A DNA stretch of 64,000 nucleotides from contig JALHMJ010000010.1 of NCBI GenBank assembly GCA_022844105.1, positions 1 to 64,000 of the forward strand, read 5' to 3'. The position numbers were made by a program, and so were the translations under genes. Below are positions 1 to 7,696 of this stretch, piece after piece. The first letter of the stretch is position 1, and each line of letters begins with the position of its first letter. The notes below the pieces were generated by a model. That model was not told the origin of the DNA. It worked only from the letters and a program-made list of their open reading frames with translations, and did no database searches. Source of the DNA: Hyphomicrobium sp. GTDB lineage: Bacteria; Pseudomonadota; Alphaproteobacteria; Rhizobiales; Hyphomicrobiaceae.

Positions 1-42
1 TTTCGTTCTGGAGCCGCGATTGGTGCGCCTCCAGCAGCGAGT

Positions 43-119
<77 letters not shown>

Positions 120-140
120 TAAAATCAACGACTTAGCCCC

Positions 141-184
141 TAATTTTCCATAATTGTTTGGCAGCCTGTTTGGCATGTTTGGCA
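141..184 (+). repeat. Left-arm repeats: TAATTTTCCA plus three GTTTGGCA
   Basis: TAATTTTCCA occurs at 141-150. GTTTGGCA occurs at 156-163, 168-175 and 177-184, all on the plus strand. The same two words recur in mirror order at the right end (1728-1800). The rest of 119-441 shows no convincing gene: short reading frames there have no ribosome-binding site or recognisable product. Confidence 0.7.
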
Positions 185-388
185 ACTTTGCTAAGAAACG
201 TCGTTCTAAGTTTGTACCCATCGAACGGCTTGGCCGGTATCTAACCCCACAGTTAGAGAAAATCTTTTCCCTGATCGTCTGCCTGCGCAGCTGACTCTCT
301 TTCTCCTACAACTTGACGCCATAATTCGGGCCACCGTGAGCCGATCGTAAGCGGCCTCATGAACTGGATCGAACATGATAGCTGCGAG

Positions 389-417
389 TTGTTCGCTAAA
401 CATTCTCGCGGTAGAAT
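389..417 (+). promoter_or_regulatory. Possible sigma-70 promoter of the islet operon
   Basis: TTGTTC (389-394) and TAGAAT (412-417) are 17 bp apart, directly upstream of the islet genes. The -10 element is good and the -35 element is weak. This is a consensus-based guess. Confidence 0.35.
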
Positions 418-441
418 CATCGGCGATTTGGAGGTCCTACT

Positions 442-1191
442 TTGGCTGTCAAGAGCGAGATAAGCGCCGATCTCACGCTCGAGATCGACGGCAGTGCCGT
501 GTCGCCGGACAAGTTCCTGCGAAGCGTACGTGCGTTCTTTGCCATAGTGACCGAGGTTTCTTCCAAGGTCGCAGGGAAGAAGAGCGCTGTTGGGTGGCGC
601 GTGCAAGTCAAAGAAGGCAGCAATTTAATCGGAGTAAATCACGAACCTGGCTTTCCACCTCAGGTAGTGAACCAGATCGTTTCTGCCGTTTCGCAAGGCC
701 TTGTTCAATTGGAAGACAGAGCCGCTCAGCCGAAGTACTTTTCAGATCGCGCTGTCAAAAGTTTGCGCGAGCTCGCCGAAATCGCCGGCACTAGTGACAC
801 TGACAACACCTACATTCGAGTGTGGGCCAAGCGAGAACCTATCAGGATCACCCACAAGTCTGTCGCGAACATCGCCGACCTGATTGCTGGCGAGCATGAA
901 GACTACGGCTCGATAGAGGGGAAGCTTCGTGCCGTTACGGATAAGGGCGGTTTGCATTTCGTCGTGCATGAACCGCTGCGAGAGAACGCTGTCAGGTGCT
1001 ACATTCCTGAGCACTTGCTGGACGTGGCAATGTCGAACTTTCGCAGCCGGGTCGAAGTGTATGGGCGGATCAAATACCGCAAGGATGGAAGGGCAATTAG
1101 CATATCGGTCGACGACTTGACGGCGTTTCCTTCCGCCGAGAAAATACCGTCGTTCCGCGATGTTCACGGATTGCTGCGAGAGGCATCGTGA
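442..1191 (+). CDS. Islet protein of unknown function, partner of a PIN-domain gene
   Basis: A 249-residue soluble protein of unknown family. It starts at TTG (442), chosen because GGAGGT at 430-435 is ideally spaced before it. No signal peptide or membrane segment is visible. The C-terminal third (about 155-235) alternates short strands and basic residues and could be a small OB-like or nucleic-acid-binding fold, but that is only an impression. Its stop overlaps the GTG start of the PIN gene by 4 bp, so the two are translationally coupled. That arrangement is typical of toxin-antitoxin or effector-partner pairs, although this protein is much larger than a usual VapB antitoxin and shows no AbrB, MetJ/Arc or Phd motif. 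Confidence 0.7.
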   Translation: MAVKSEISADLTLEIDGSAVSPDKFLRSVRAFFAIVTEVSSKVAGKKSAVGWRVQVKEGSNLIGVNHEPGFPPQVVNQIVSAVSQGLVQLEDRAAQPKYFSDRAVKSLRELAEIAGTSDTDNTYIRVWAKREPIRITHKSVANIADLIAGEHEDYGSIEGKLRAVTDKGGLHFVVHEPLRENAVRCYIPEHLLDVAMSNFRSRVEVYGRIKYRKDGRAISISVDDLTAFPSAEKIPSFRDVHGLLREAS

Positions 1192-1676
1192 GCGGCGAAA
1201 TTAGGTATTGGGATTCCGATTGTTTTCTGGGTTGGTTGCAGGCAGAGCCTGACAAAGAGGCCGCTTGCCTGGAAGTCCTGACGGCAGCAGAAGAAGGGAA
1301 AATTCAGATAGTAACCTCTGCACTTACAATTGCTGAGGTTCTAGCAGTGCGCGGGCGCAAGAAGATACCCGCCACGGACAAGCAGAAGGTAGAGGCCTTC
1401 TTTAGGAACGATTACATAGTCGTTCGCAACATAACCCGACGGATTGCTGAAGCTGCTCGCGGGTACGTTTGGGATTTCGGCGTCGACCCGAAGGACGCAC
1501 TTCATGTAGCGACTGCGGTCGATGCCGGTTTAGCTCTGTTCAATACCTTCGATAAGGATCTACTCAAAAAATCTGAGAAGGTTGGCGATCCGCCTTTGAC
1601 AATCCAGATTCCTCAATGGTCGGCGCCGAAACTCCCTATCATTCTTCCCCGAGACCCGAGTGGAAAAAAGAGCTAG
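1188..1676 (+). CDS. PIN-domain protein (VapC-like ribonuclease)
   Basis: 162 residues. The acidic positions of a PIN-family, metal-dependent ribonuclease are visible in order: D9 in YWDSDCF, E50 in LTIAEVLA, D103 in PKDALHVATA, and D122/D124 in NTFDKDLL. PIN proteins cleave RNA, often tRNA or rRNA, when freed from a partner. The start is GTG at 1188, inside the stop of the upstream gene (GTGA overlap). At 162 residues it is a little longer than a classical VapC (about 130-140), with a Pro-rich tail. The catalytic acidic set appears complete, so it is not an obvious pseudogene. Activity as a toxin is inferred. Confidence 0.85.
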   Translation: MSGEIRYWDSDCFLGWLQAEPDKEAACLEVLTAAEEGKIQIVTSALTIAEVLAVRGRKKIPATDKQKVEAFFRNDYIVVRNITRRIAEAARGYVWDFGVDPKDALHVATAVDAGLALFNTFDKDLLKKSEKVGDPPLTIQIPQWSAPKLPIILPRDPSGKKS

Positions 1677-1727
1677 CGCTCGGTGCTCGTTTCACGGAAT
1701 TTGCGAGGCCTCAACGACTGAAATCGA

Positions 1728-1800
1728 GTTTGGCAGTCGTTCGGAATTCTCCAATTAAATCAGTGCCGCTTGCCTCCGGTTTGGCAGAAATAATTTTCCA
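1728..1800 (+). repeat. Right-arm repeats: two GTTTGGCA plus TAATTTTCCA
   Basis: GTTTGGCA occurs at 1728-1735 and 1779-1786, and TAATTTTCCA at 1791-1800, all on the plus strand like the left-arm copies. GGTTTGG (1778-1784) and CCAAACC (1798-1804) also form an inverted repeat. Apart from these, 1677-1827 holds nothing recognisable. Confidence 0.7.
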
Positions 1801-1827
1801 AACCCCTTTGAAAATACACGTTTTTTT

Positions 1828-1878
1828 GCTGACTCTTAATCAGCGGGTCCACGGTTCGAGCCCGTGCTCGCCCACCAA
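1828..1878 (+). repeat. attR-like core: tRNA-Lys 3' fragment
   Basis: An exact 51-bp copy of 69-119, covering the anticodon arm to CCA. The D arm and the 5' acceptor strand are missing, so it cannot make a tRNA. It marks the far end of the islet. Confidence 0.88.
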
Positions 1879-2002
1879 GAAACAAAATTAAATCAAGGTC
1901 GTGTCTGCTGGATTCCGCGGTCGGAAATGGGGCGTATCCCCGTGCGGTCGAATCCTAGAAGCTGAGAAGCGTTTTCGAGGGCGCGGTCGCGGGGGCAGTG
2001 AA

Positions 2003-2809
2003 ATGGACGTACTTGCGCAATTGGCGACTTGGAGCCTGTTTGCGTTTGCCATTCTCCTGTTTGCTACCCAGGTCGCGGCGCGTGAGTTCGGCAATTGGCT
2101 GGGAAAACGGCAAAGTGCGCTCCGGGGCACTGGCGATGCCGAGGGCGTGGGACTGGTCGTCGCCGGAATGATCGGCTTGCTGGGGTTCGTGCTGGCGCTC
2201 ATGCTGTCGTTTGGCAGCACGCGCTTTGACGAACGCCGTCAAGGGACCTTAGACGAGGCGAATGCGATCAGCACAGCGTGGTTGCGCGCCGAGGCCGTGG
2301 GACATCCCAACGGCTCCGCGATTGCCAAACGTCTCAAAGACTATGTGCAGGTGAGACGCGACTACGTTCAAGCTCCAAGAAATCCTGAGATACTGCAGAA
2401 GATCAACCAGCGAACTTCGCAGCTCCAATCAGAGATTTGGTCTGACATGACGGCAATCATCCGCGCCAGAACGGATCCGGCTGTCGTCTCGTTGATGTCG
2501 GCGCTCAATGAAGTCTTTGACTTGGGAACCGCTGAGCGCTTCGCCCACGACAACCGAATTCCACAAAGTCTGTTTTGGCTGCTCATGGTCTTGGCCCATT
2601 CATCGATGGGGGCGCTCGGTTATCAACTCGGGCTCAAAGGCCAGCGGCCTCACATCATGGCTGGCGTTCTCACGGCAGTCTGGACGGCAGTCATAGTCGT
2701 GATCCTCGATCTAAGCGCGCCTCGCCTTGGAGCCATTCGAACAAGCGTTGAGGTCTACGATTGGGTTTTGGAGGACATGAACCGCACTGCGGGTACCAAG
2801 CCGCAGTAG
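2003..2809 (+). CDS. DUF4239 family membrane protein
   Basis: 268 residues from ATG 2003, which follows a G-rich ribosome-binding stretch at 1991-1998. An in-frame GTG at 1901 would add 34 unconserved Arg/Gly-rich residues and is unlikely. There are two hydrophobic segments near the N-terminus (about 8-25 and 52-72), a charged middle carrying RFDERRQGTLDEANAIS, and two more membrane segments at the C-terminus. This layout, and the DERR...EANAIS signature, match the DUF4239 (bestrophin-like) family, whose function is unknown. A paralogue lies at 6794-7612 with the matching stretch YDERRALIIHEANAVS. It is the first chromosomal gene after the tRNA islet. Confidence 0.8.
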   Translation: MDVLAQLATWSLFAFAILLFATQVAAREFGNWLGKRQSALRGTGDAEGVGLVVAGMIGLLGFVLALMLSFGSTRFDERRQGTLDEANAISTAWLRAEAVGHPNGSAIAKRLKDYVQVRRDYVQAPRNPEILQKINQRTSQLQSEIWSDMTAIIRARTDPAVVSLMSALNEVFDLGTAERFAHDNRIPQSLFWLLMVLAHSSMGALGYQLGLKGQRPHIMAGVLTAVWTAVIVVILDLSAPRLGAIRTSVEVYDWVLEDMNRTAGTKPQ

Positions 2810-2948
2810 CTCATGTGAACTGATCAAAAGAAAGCGCGGCGCTTTATTCCCGCGATGAAGAACTGCGTGTCGGCAAGATCAGGCGTTTGAATGAAGTGGA
2901 AAGGCAAGAGCTGTGGCGCTAGAGCGCGCGCGCTCAAGGCACGGCTTC

Positions 2949-3440
2949 TTACGCCAGGAAGACTGGAGTGATGTCTCTGTCGACCGCGCCCATTTGCGCA
3001 CCAAATAGGCGATCGTTCGCATCCCGAAGTCGGCGACAGACTTCCCGGCCCATGTTCATCTGTATGAGTGTGAATTGCTTCAGATCCTGCGCATACACGC
3101 GGTAGAGATCGGCGGCGGAAATGCGAATCGCGGTTGAGGGTTCTTCTGCGCGCACGGTCGCGCTGCGAAGACAATGGTCGATGACCGCCAACTCGCCGAA
3201 ACAGTCGCCCGCTTTGAGGATCTGAATGAGATGATCGTGTCCGTGCCAGGATTTCAGCACGGCAGCTCGGCCTTCCTCTAGGACGAAGAGCGAGTCACCT
3301 TGGTCGTGCTCATGGAAGAAGAGTTCATTTTTTGCGGCTGCCACGACCGGGCAGTAGCCGAGCACGAATTGGAGGATGTCCGCTCGAACCCCTCCAAAAA
3401 TCGGCATCCGCTGCAGGAGTTCAATTCGCGCGTGTTCCAT
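2949..3440 (-). CDS. Stand-alone cyclic-nucleotide-binding domain protein
   Basis: 163 residues. A Crp/Fnr-type cNMP-binding beta-roll is visible: FVLEEGRAAVLK, then the phosphate-binding cassette region GDCFGELAVID, then RSATVRAEE. There is no C-terminal helix-turn-helix, so it is not a transcription factor of the usual kind. The start is supported by GAGGAG a few bases upstream. It may sense a cyclic nucleotide or act as a regulatory partner. A second protein of the same build sits at 3949-4437 in the opposite direction. Confidence 0.78.
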   Translation of the reverse strand: MEHARIELLQRMPIFGGVRADILQFVLGYCPVVAAAKNELFFHEHDQGDSLFVLEEGRAAVLKSWHGHDHLIQILKAGDCFGELAVIDHCLRSATVRAEEPSTAIRISAADLYRVYAQDLKQFTLIQMNMGREVCRRLRDANDRLFGAQMGAVDRDITPVFLA

Positions 3441-3522
3441 GGCGCGCTCCTCAGGTTGACTGAGTACCGGTTACTAAGTTCGAAGCAGAACGCGGTGCTG
3501 CAAGAGCGGTGGCGGCGATCTT

Positions 3523-3774
3523 CTAGTTCTTCTTGGGACGCTTTTCATGAGACTTGGTAACCGGTTTGTTCTCAAGGCGCCGGCAAAAGTCGTTATTCGT
3601 GCCGCTCAAGCAGCCATAGCGTTCCAAAAGTTCAGCGTCGCGCTCGCTGACGGGCCCTCCAGCCCTTGCATTTGCTCGCGCATGTTCGAGTTCCCCTGCC
3701 TCTCCCAGGCCGCCAGCCGCTGCCGGGCCTGCGAGGAGTAAAAGGATTGCGATTGTCAGAGTTAAGCGGTCCAT
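3523..3774 (-). CDS. Small secreted protein, unknown
   Basis: 83 residues from the methionine at 3774, which begins a clean signal peptide (MDRLTLTIAILLLLAGPAAA). Starting further upstream would place 16 polar residues before it. The mature part is short and charged, with two cysteines about ten residues apart (YGCLSG and NDFCRRL) that could form a disulphide in the periplasm, and a Lys-rich tail. No family was recognised. Confidence 0.55.
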   Translation of the reverse strand: MDRLTLTIAILLLLAGPAAAGGLGEAGELEHARANARAGGPVSERDAELLERYGCLSGTNNDFCRRLENKPVTKSHEKRPKKN

Positions 3775-3948
3775 TGCGACACCAGGGTTTTGGATCGGGC
3801 CATTGGCCGGTCGGCGACGCACATCTTATCGAACCTGAAAATCAGGCGCCATCGGTGAATGTCGGTTCGCCCGCCAAAGTGTGTGACCTTCGCCAAGGCC
3901 CTGACAATGTGTTAGCATACGGACAGTCTCAATAGGACCGACGCAGCA

Positions 3949-4437
3949 ATGAACCTTTGCGATTTGTGCAGCGGCTACCCCGAAAAGAATTTCGAAACCG
4001 ATGCGGTCCTCCTCGCGCAAGGAGAAAAATCCGGCCGACTTCTGGTGTTGATCGAAGGCGCAGTCGCGATCATGTGCGACGGAACAGAAGTCGCGGTCGC
4101 GGATTCACCCGGCGCGGTCTTCGGCGAACTTTCACTGCTGCTCGATAAGCCCCACATGGCCAGCGTGGTGGCGCGGCGTGCGACGCGGGTCCACGTCATT
4201 GACAATGGCGCGGACTTCTTGCGCTCGAGCCCGGAGGTTATTTTCCAGGTCGCAAGAGTGCTCGCGGCGAGACTGCACATGCTGAGCACCTATCTGGGTG
4301 ATCTGAAACAGCAGTTTGCCGACAAGGGCGAGGATCATTTCGTCATGGTGGACGCGATCATCGCCAGTATGACGCAGCACCAGCAGGCAACCGCCCCCAG
4401 GCTCGGCTCCGACCGCGACAGTGGGGTCGCGCGCTGA
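3949..4437 (+). CDS. Stand-alone cyclic-nucleotide-binding domain protein
   Basis: 162 residues. The cNMP-binding roll is visible in LVLIEGAVAIM and PGAVFGELSLLLDKP. The usual arginine of the phosphate-binding cassette is not obvious: the corresponding stretch reads KPHMASVVARR. Real cAMP binding is therefore uncertain. A helical tail follows, with no helix-turn-helix. The N-terminus has two cysteines (NLCDLCSG), a possible metal or redox pair. It is divergent from the secreted protein at 3523-3774 and convergent with the phosphoesterase. Confidence 0.75.
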   Translation: MNLCDLCSGYPEKNFETDAVLLAQGEKSGRLLVLIEGAVAIMCDGTEVAVADSPGAVFGELSLLLDKPHMASVVARRATRVHVIDNGADFLRSSPEVIFQVARVLAARLHMLSTYLGDLKQQFADKGEDHFVMVDAIIASMTQHQQATAPRLGSDRDSGVAR

Positions 4438-4453
4438 CCTTGAGTGGATGGGT

Positions 4454-5242
4454 TCAGCCCGGCGATCTCGGTGCTGTGAGCCAGGCAGGTGGCTTGGTCA
4501 GCGGTGAGACGGCCGCGGCACGGTCAGCAGTGAGGTCCGCAAGCTGAGCTCCCGCCAGGGACGACCACATCGCCGCCTCTGCTTTTATGTCGATGATGAT
4601 ATGGGCTGGAATGTCGCCGATCTGATGGCCAGCGTTCAAGACCCAGCTTTTGTTGATTTTGTCGATCCAGGAGCCGCGGGATAAAAACGGCGCGTTGTGC
4701 GCATGTCCGCAAAAGACCAGATCGGGCTGATATTTCCGAACCCATGCCGAGAGGTCCGCGTCGCCCAGAGTGCCGGACAACTCCTGCGCGGTCAGCGCGC
4801 CCTCTGGCGGAGAGTGATAAATCCAAATCCATTTGCTGCGTACCTTACGCGCGTCACGTTCGAGCAATTCCGCCACGCGTGCTTTTGCGAGCGGCCCGTC
4901 CCACCAGGGGCAAATCGTAAAAAGAACATCGTCGATATAGAGCCCGTCGCCATCGGTCGGAATATCGGCGCGCAGCTTTTGGAGCCACTCTGAGCGACGC
5001 TCTCCCGCGCTATCGTGACTGTCGAGATCGTGGTTCCCCGACGAAATGACGAGTTTTGTAATCGAGGCCAACCGTTCCAGATACTTGGAGACAACCAGGA
5101 TCTGCGCGCGGCCATCAACCGTGGAGAACGTGTCGAGGTGATCACCCGCCAGTACGATCAGGTCGAACTGGGGCGCGACGCGCATCAGCCAGTCAAATTG
5201 CTTGAGCGAATAATGGAGATCGGCTGTGAGTAAGCATTTCAT
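4454..5242 (-). CDS. Metallophosphoesterase (calcineurin-like)
   Basis: 262 residues if started at 5242, where the fold begins directly (MKCLLTADLHYS). Upstream in-frame methionines would add about 29 residues with no clear role. The two-metal phosphoesterase motifs occur in order: DLH, AGDH, SGNHD, YHSPP and CGHAH. The family hydrolyses phosphomono- or diesters. The specific substrate cannot be told, but the short GDH...GNHD core resembles predicted cytosolic phosphodiesterases rather than secreted phosphatases. No signal peptide is visible. Confidence 0.85.
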   Translation of the reverse strand: MKCLLTADLHYSLKQFDWLMRVAPQFDLIVLAGDHLDTFSTVDGRAQILVVSKYLERLASITKLVISSGNHDLDSHDSAGERRSEWLQKLRADIPTDGDGLYIDDVLFTICPWWDGPLAKARVAELLERDARKVRSKWIWIYHSPPEGALTAQELSGTLGDADLSAWVRKYQPDLVFCGHAHNAPFLSRGSWIDKINKSWVLNAGHQIGDIPAHIIIDIKAEAAMWSSLAGAQLADLTADRAAAVSPLTKPPAWLTAPRSPG

Positions 5243-5631
5243 GCCGCGGACTTTCAAAGTGCCAAATAGCGCTGCGCTTTTACCTGAATTGCAGGGTCCC
5301 GACATTGTAAAAATTCCGATCCGAGCCAAACCTGGACCGCCACGGTCAACGGGGCGTCGCTATTGGGGGACCGGTTCCAATTCATGTCATTTCGAAAAAA
5401 ATGCACCAACCGTCACACTCAGTTCTACGTGAATACGTCCTGTGCGGAACGAATTTGGATTCGGCCGCTCGACGCGGTCCAGCGCGGACGACCGCCTTGC
5501 TGGTAGGAGAAGTTCGCAAATCACTGTAGTTTCGATGACTGTCCAGAGTATCGGCTGTGGCGTGTGCCTGAACGTAGGCGCTCGCCCTCGCAAGCAGTTC
5601 TGTGCCGCGTTGTCTCGATGGAGAACAACAA
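5243..5631. other. Intergenic stretch, no gene recognised
   Basis: About 390 bp lie between the start of the minus-strand phosphoesterase and the start of the plus-strand GlsB-like gene. It must hold the two divergent promoters. Short open frames inside have no ribosome-binding site or recognisable product. No strong hairpin or repeat was seen. Confidence 0.5.
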
Positions 5632-5883
5632 ATGGCTATCGAATCTCTGATTATTTGGCTTGTGATTGGTGCGATTGCTGGCTGGCTTGCCGGTCAGATC
5701 ATGAAGGGCGGCGGCTTCGGACTCGTCGGTGATATCGTCATTGGTATTGTCGGTGCCATTGTCGGCGGCTGGCTGCTGCCTCGCATTGGCGTATTCGTGC
5801 TCGGCGGCATGCTCGGTGAAATTCTGAATGCCGTGATCGGAGCCTGCTTGGTCCTATTTATCCTGCGACTGCTTAAACGTTAA
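5632..5883 (+). CDS. GlsB/YeaQ/YmgE family stress-response membrane protein
   Basis: 83 residues from ATG 5632, preceded by GGAGAA at 5620-5625. It is almost entirely hydrophobic: three membrane segments rich in glycine, with the family pattern WLVIGAIAGWLAGQIMKGGGFG followed by DIVIGIVGAIVGGW (read here as two adjacent stretches). These transglycosylase-associated proteins are small inner-membrane proteins induced by envelope, osmotic or stationary-phase stress. Their biochemical role is unknown. Confidence 0.9.
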   Translation: MAIESLIIWLVIGAIAGWLAGQIMKGGGFGLVGDIVIGIVGAIVGGWLLPRIGVFVLGGMLGEILNAVIGACLVLFILRLLKR

Positions 5884-5890
5884 CTTCGAA

Positions 5891-5939
5891 CGCGAGCTGG
5901 GGTGCGGTTGGTTCGAAAAATCCGCCGCCCCAGCTCGCG
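5891..5939 (+). terminator. Hairpin downstream of the GlsB-like gene
   Basis: A perfect 12-bp stem, CGCGAGCTGGGG (5891-5902) with CCCCAGCTCGCG (5928-5939), starts 8 bases after the stop codon. There is no T-run behind it, so it could be a terminator or an mRNA-stabilising end. Confidence 0.5.
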
Positions 5940-6024
5940 CCTCCTCAACGCTCAAGCAGTCTGGCGCTCTGATCTTGGGTCCGCTTGACCCGGTCATTTG
6001 ACCTTACGGGACCGGGATTAGGCT

Positions 6025-6549
6025 TTACCGATTATCGCGTTTTGCCTGCGCAACTTTCGCCGCTTGGCGAAGCCGACCCAATTCCATGGGGCGGATCAGG
6101 TTCTGCCTCCGGCTGCTCGGCTTGCTGCGCATCCCTGCGTGAGCGTGCCGGGAGTTCACAGGAGCAACGCGCGCTTCTGCCGCCTGATTTTTGAGTTCAA
6201 GCGCTTTGTGCGCGTTCTCCACGAGAGCGAGGCGTGATGCCATCTTTAGGCGCCGCTCTTGTTCGCTGTTCAGTCGCCGCATCGCCATAGCAAGAACCGC
6301 GAGCTTCAGTTTCGAACCATCCTCGGCGCGCGACGCTGTGGCCCCCTTAGGTGACGCCTTTCCGCGCATCTCGCGGCGACGACGGCTCGCTTCTGTCCGT
6401 GCGCGATCGCGGCGCTCTCGGACGAGCTTTACAAGGTTACGCAATTCCTCGTCGGAAAGATTCTGGACGTCCGGGTGATGCGATTTGTTGACGAGTTCCT
6501 GCTCGTCCGAACTGAGCGCGCGCGCTTCTTGCTTCTTTGTAATCGCCAT
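6025..6549 (-). CDS. Conserved rhizobial Arg/Lys-rich protein, unknown function
   Basis: 174 residues from 6549 (MAITKKQEARAL), with GGGAG just upstream on the coding strand. It is strongly basic and helical, with runs such as VRERRDRARTEASRRRREMRG and a coiled-coil-like middle. The N-terminal stretch DEQELVNKSHHPDVQ...LSDEELRNLV is of a kind I associate with small uncharacterised proteins in Rhizobiales. It may bind nucleic acid by charge alone. No enzyme motif is visible. Confidence 0.7.
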   Translation of the reverse strand: MAITKKQEARALSSDEQELVNKSHHPDVQNLSDEELRNLVKLVRERRDRARTEASRRRREMRGKASPKGATASRAEDGSKLKLAVLAMAMRRLNSEQERRLKMASRLALVENAHKALELKNQAAEARVAPVNSRHAHAGMRSKPSSRRQNLIRPMELGRLRQAAKVAQAKRDNR

Positions 6550-6793
6550 CTGACAACTCCCGCACAAATTCTAATTTCGATCGGGCCCTGTGTCCCACTC
6601 AACAAGCATAGCGGGGCCCAAATAAATGTCCATCATGCCAATCTTAAGTGGTGCGAGCGGAATGGATTGCAAACCCAATGCGTTTTGGCCCCGAAGCCCA
6701 TTCGCGGCGCTCAAGGATCTCGATTGAAGACGCCAAATGGACGTCGCTTGCAATTTGTGCAGTAAGTGCCCTTAACAACGGGGGACAATAGCA

Positions 6794-7612
6794 ATGAGCG
6801 ATGAGGCTGTACGCATGCTGTTTTTGATATTCGCAGTTGGGGTCGCGTTGGCCATGTTTGCCGGATCGCTCGCAATCATGGAATTCGGCCGCCGATTGGG
6901 GGCGCGGCGATTATCTGCCGAAGGCAGTGCTGCTATGGCCGGGTTGAGTGCCGTCGAAAGTGCCGTTTTTGCATTGATGGGCTTGCTGCTGGCGTTCACT
7001 CTGTCCGGTGCCTTGCAACGATATGACGAGCGTCGCGCCCTCATCATTCACGAGGCGAATGCCGTCAGCGCCGCTTACGATCGTCTCGAAATGCTCGAAG
7101 AATCCTCGAAGACCGAATTGAGAGCGAAGCTGAGGACGTACGTTTCTGGACGCATCGAGCTTTATCGCCTACCGATCGGGTTCTCGGCCGTCGAAAACGC
7201 CTCGGTTTATGATGCCACGCAATTGGCAAACATATCCAAGGTGCGAACAGAGCTTTGGGATGGTGCGGTTGCAGCCTGCAGTCGGGCACCCACGACGTCG
7301 CCGTGCAACCTGATCCTCCCGGCGCTCAACGAAGCCTACGACGCCGCGCGAGAGCGGGCGGGAGCCAATGAGAGGCATCCACCACGGATCATTTACATCA
7401 TGTTGTTTGGATTGGGGCTAGGCGGTTCCCTGCTCGCCGGCTTTGGCATGGGTGCGTCCGAAAAGCGAAGCATCGTCCATATGGTGACGTTCGCGGCGGC
7501 TATGTCTCTCGCCCTCTACATCATCACCGACATTGAGTTTCCGCGCCAAGGTCTCATCACTGTCGACGCCTTCGATAAATTTCTTGAGCAGGCGCTCAAT
7601 TCGATGAAGTAA
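6794..7612 (+). CDS. DUF4239 family membrane protein (paralogue)
   Basis: 272 residues. It has the same plan as the gene at 2003-2809: N-terminal membrane segments (about 9-28 and 54-76), then QRYDERRALIIHEANAVS, a soluble helical middle with two cysteines (AACSRAPTTSPCN), and two C-terminal membrane segments. The function is unknown. GGGGGAC lies a few bases before the ATG. Together the two paralogues flank a run of stress-type genes. Confidence 0.78.
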   Translation: MSDEAVRMLFLIFAVGVALAMFAGSLAIMEFGRRLGARRLSAEGSAAMAGLSAVESAVFALMGLLLAFTLSGALQRYDERRALIIHEANAVSAAYDRLEMLEESSKTELRAKLRTYVSGRIELYRLPIGFSAVENASVYDATQLANISKVRTELWDGAVAACSRAPTTSPCNLILPALNEAYDAARERAGANERHPPRIIYIMLFGLGLGGSLLAGFGMGASEKRSIVHMVTFAAAMSLALYIITDIEFPRQGLITVDAFDKFLEQALNSMK

Positions 7613-7696
7613 ATCGGACGGGTCCCGCCGCACGATGTCTCGCGCAACGTTTCCGCCACCCATTCACCGCCAGCGCATGCCTCTCTAAAAAACAGG

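Larger units (their letters stand above)
120..1878 (+). mobile_element. Integrase-less tRNA-Lys islet (cis-mobilizable-type element)
   Basis: 1,759 bp lie between the two copies of the tRNA 3' end. The DNA is visibly richer in A+T than the neighbouring chromosome. It carries only two genes, an unknown protein (442-1191) and a PIN-domain protein (1188-1676), translationally coupled by a 4-bp overlap. No recombinase, relaxase or replication gene is present. Both ends carry the decamer TAATTTTCCA next to the core and GTTTGGCA repeats further in (three left, two right), which is how arm-type integrase sites are laid out in an attP. The inference is that it moves, or once moved, using an integrase supplied elsewhere. 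Confidence 0.75.

Noticed and set aside
1828-1878. Second tRNA-Lys gene
   Set aside because: It has only the anticodon arm to CCA; the D arm and 5' acceptor strand are missing, so it is an attachment-site duplicate.
2831-2845. Terminator hairpin after the DUF4239 gene
   Set aside because: AAAGC-GCGGC-GCTTT gives only a 5-bp stem with no T-run; too weak to call.
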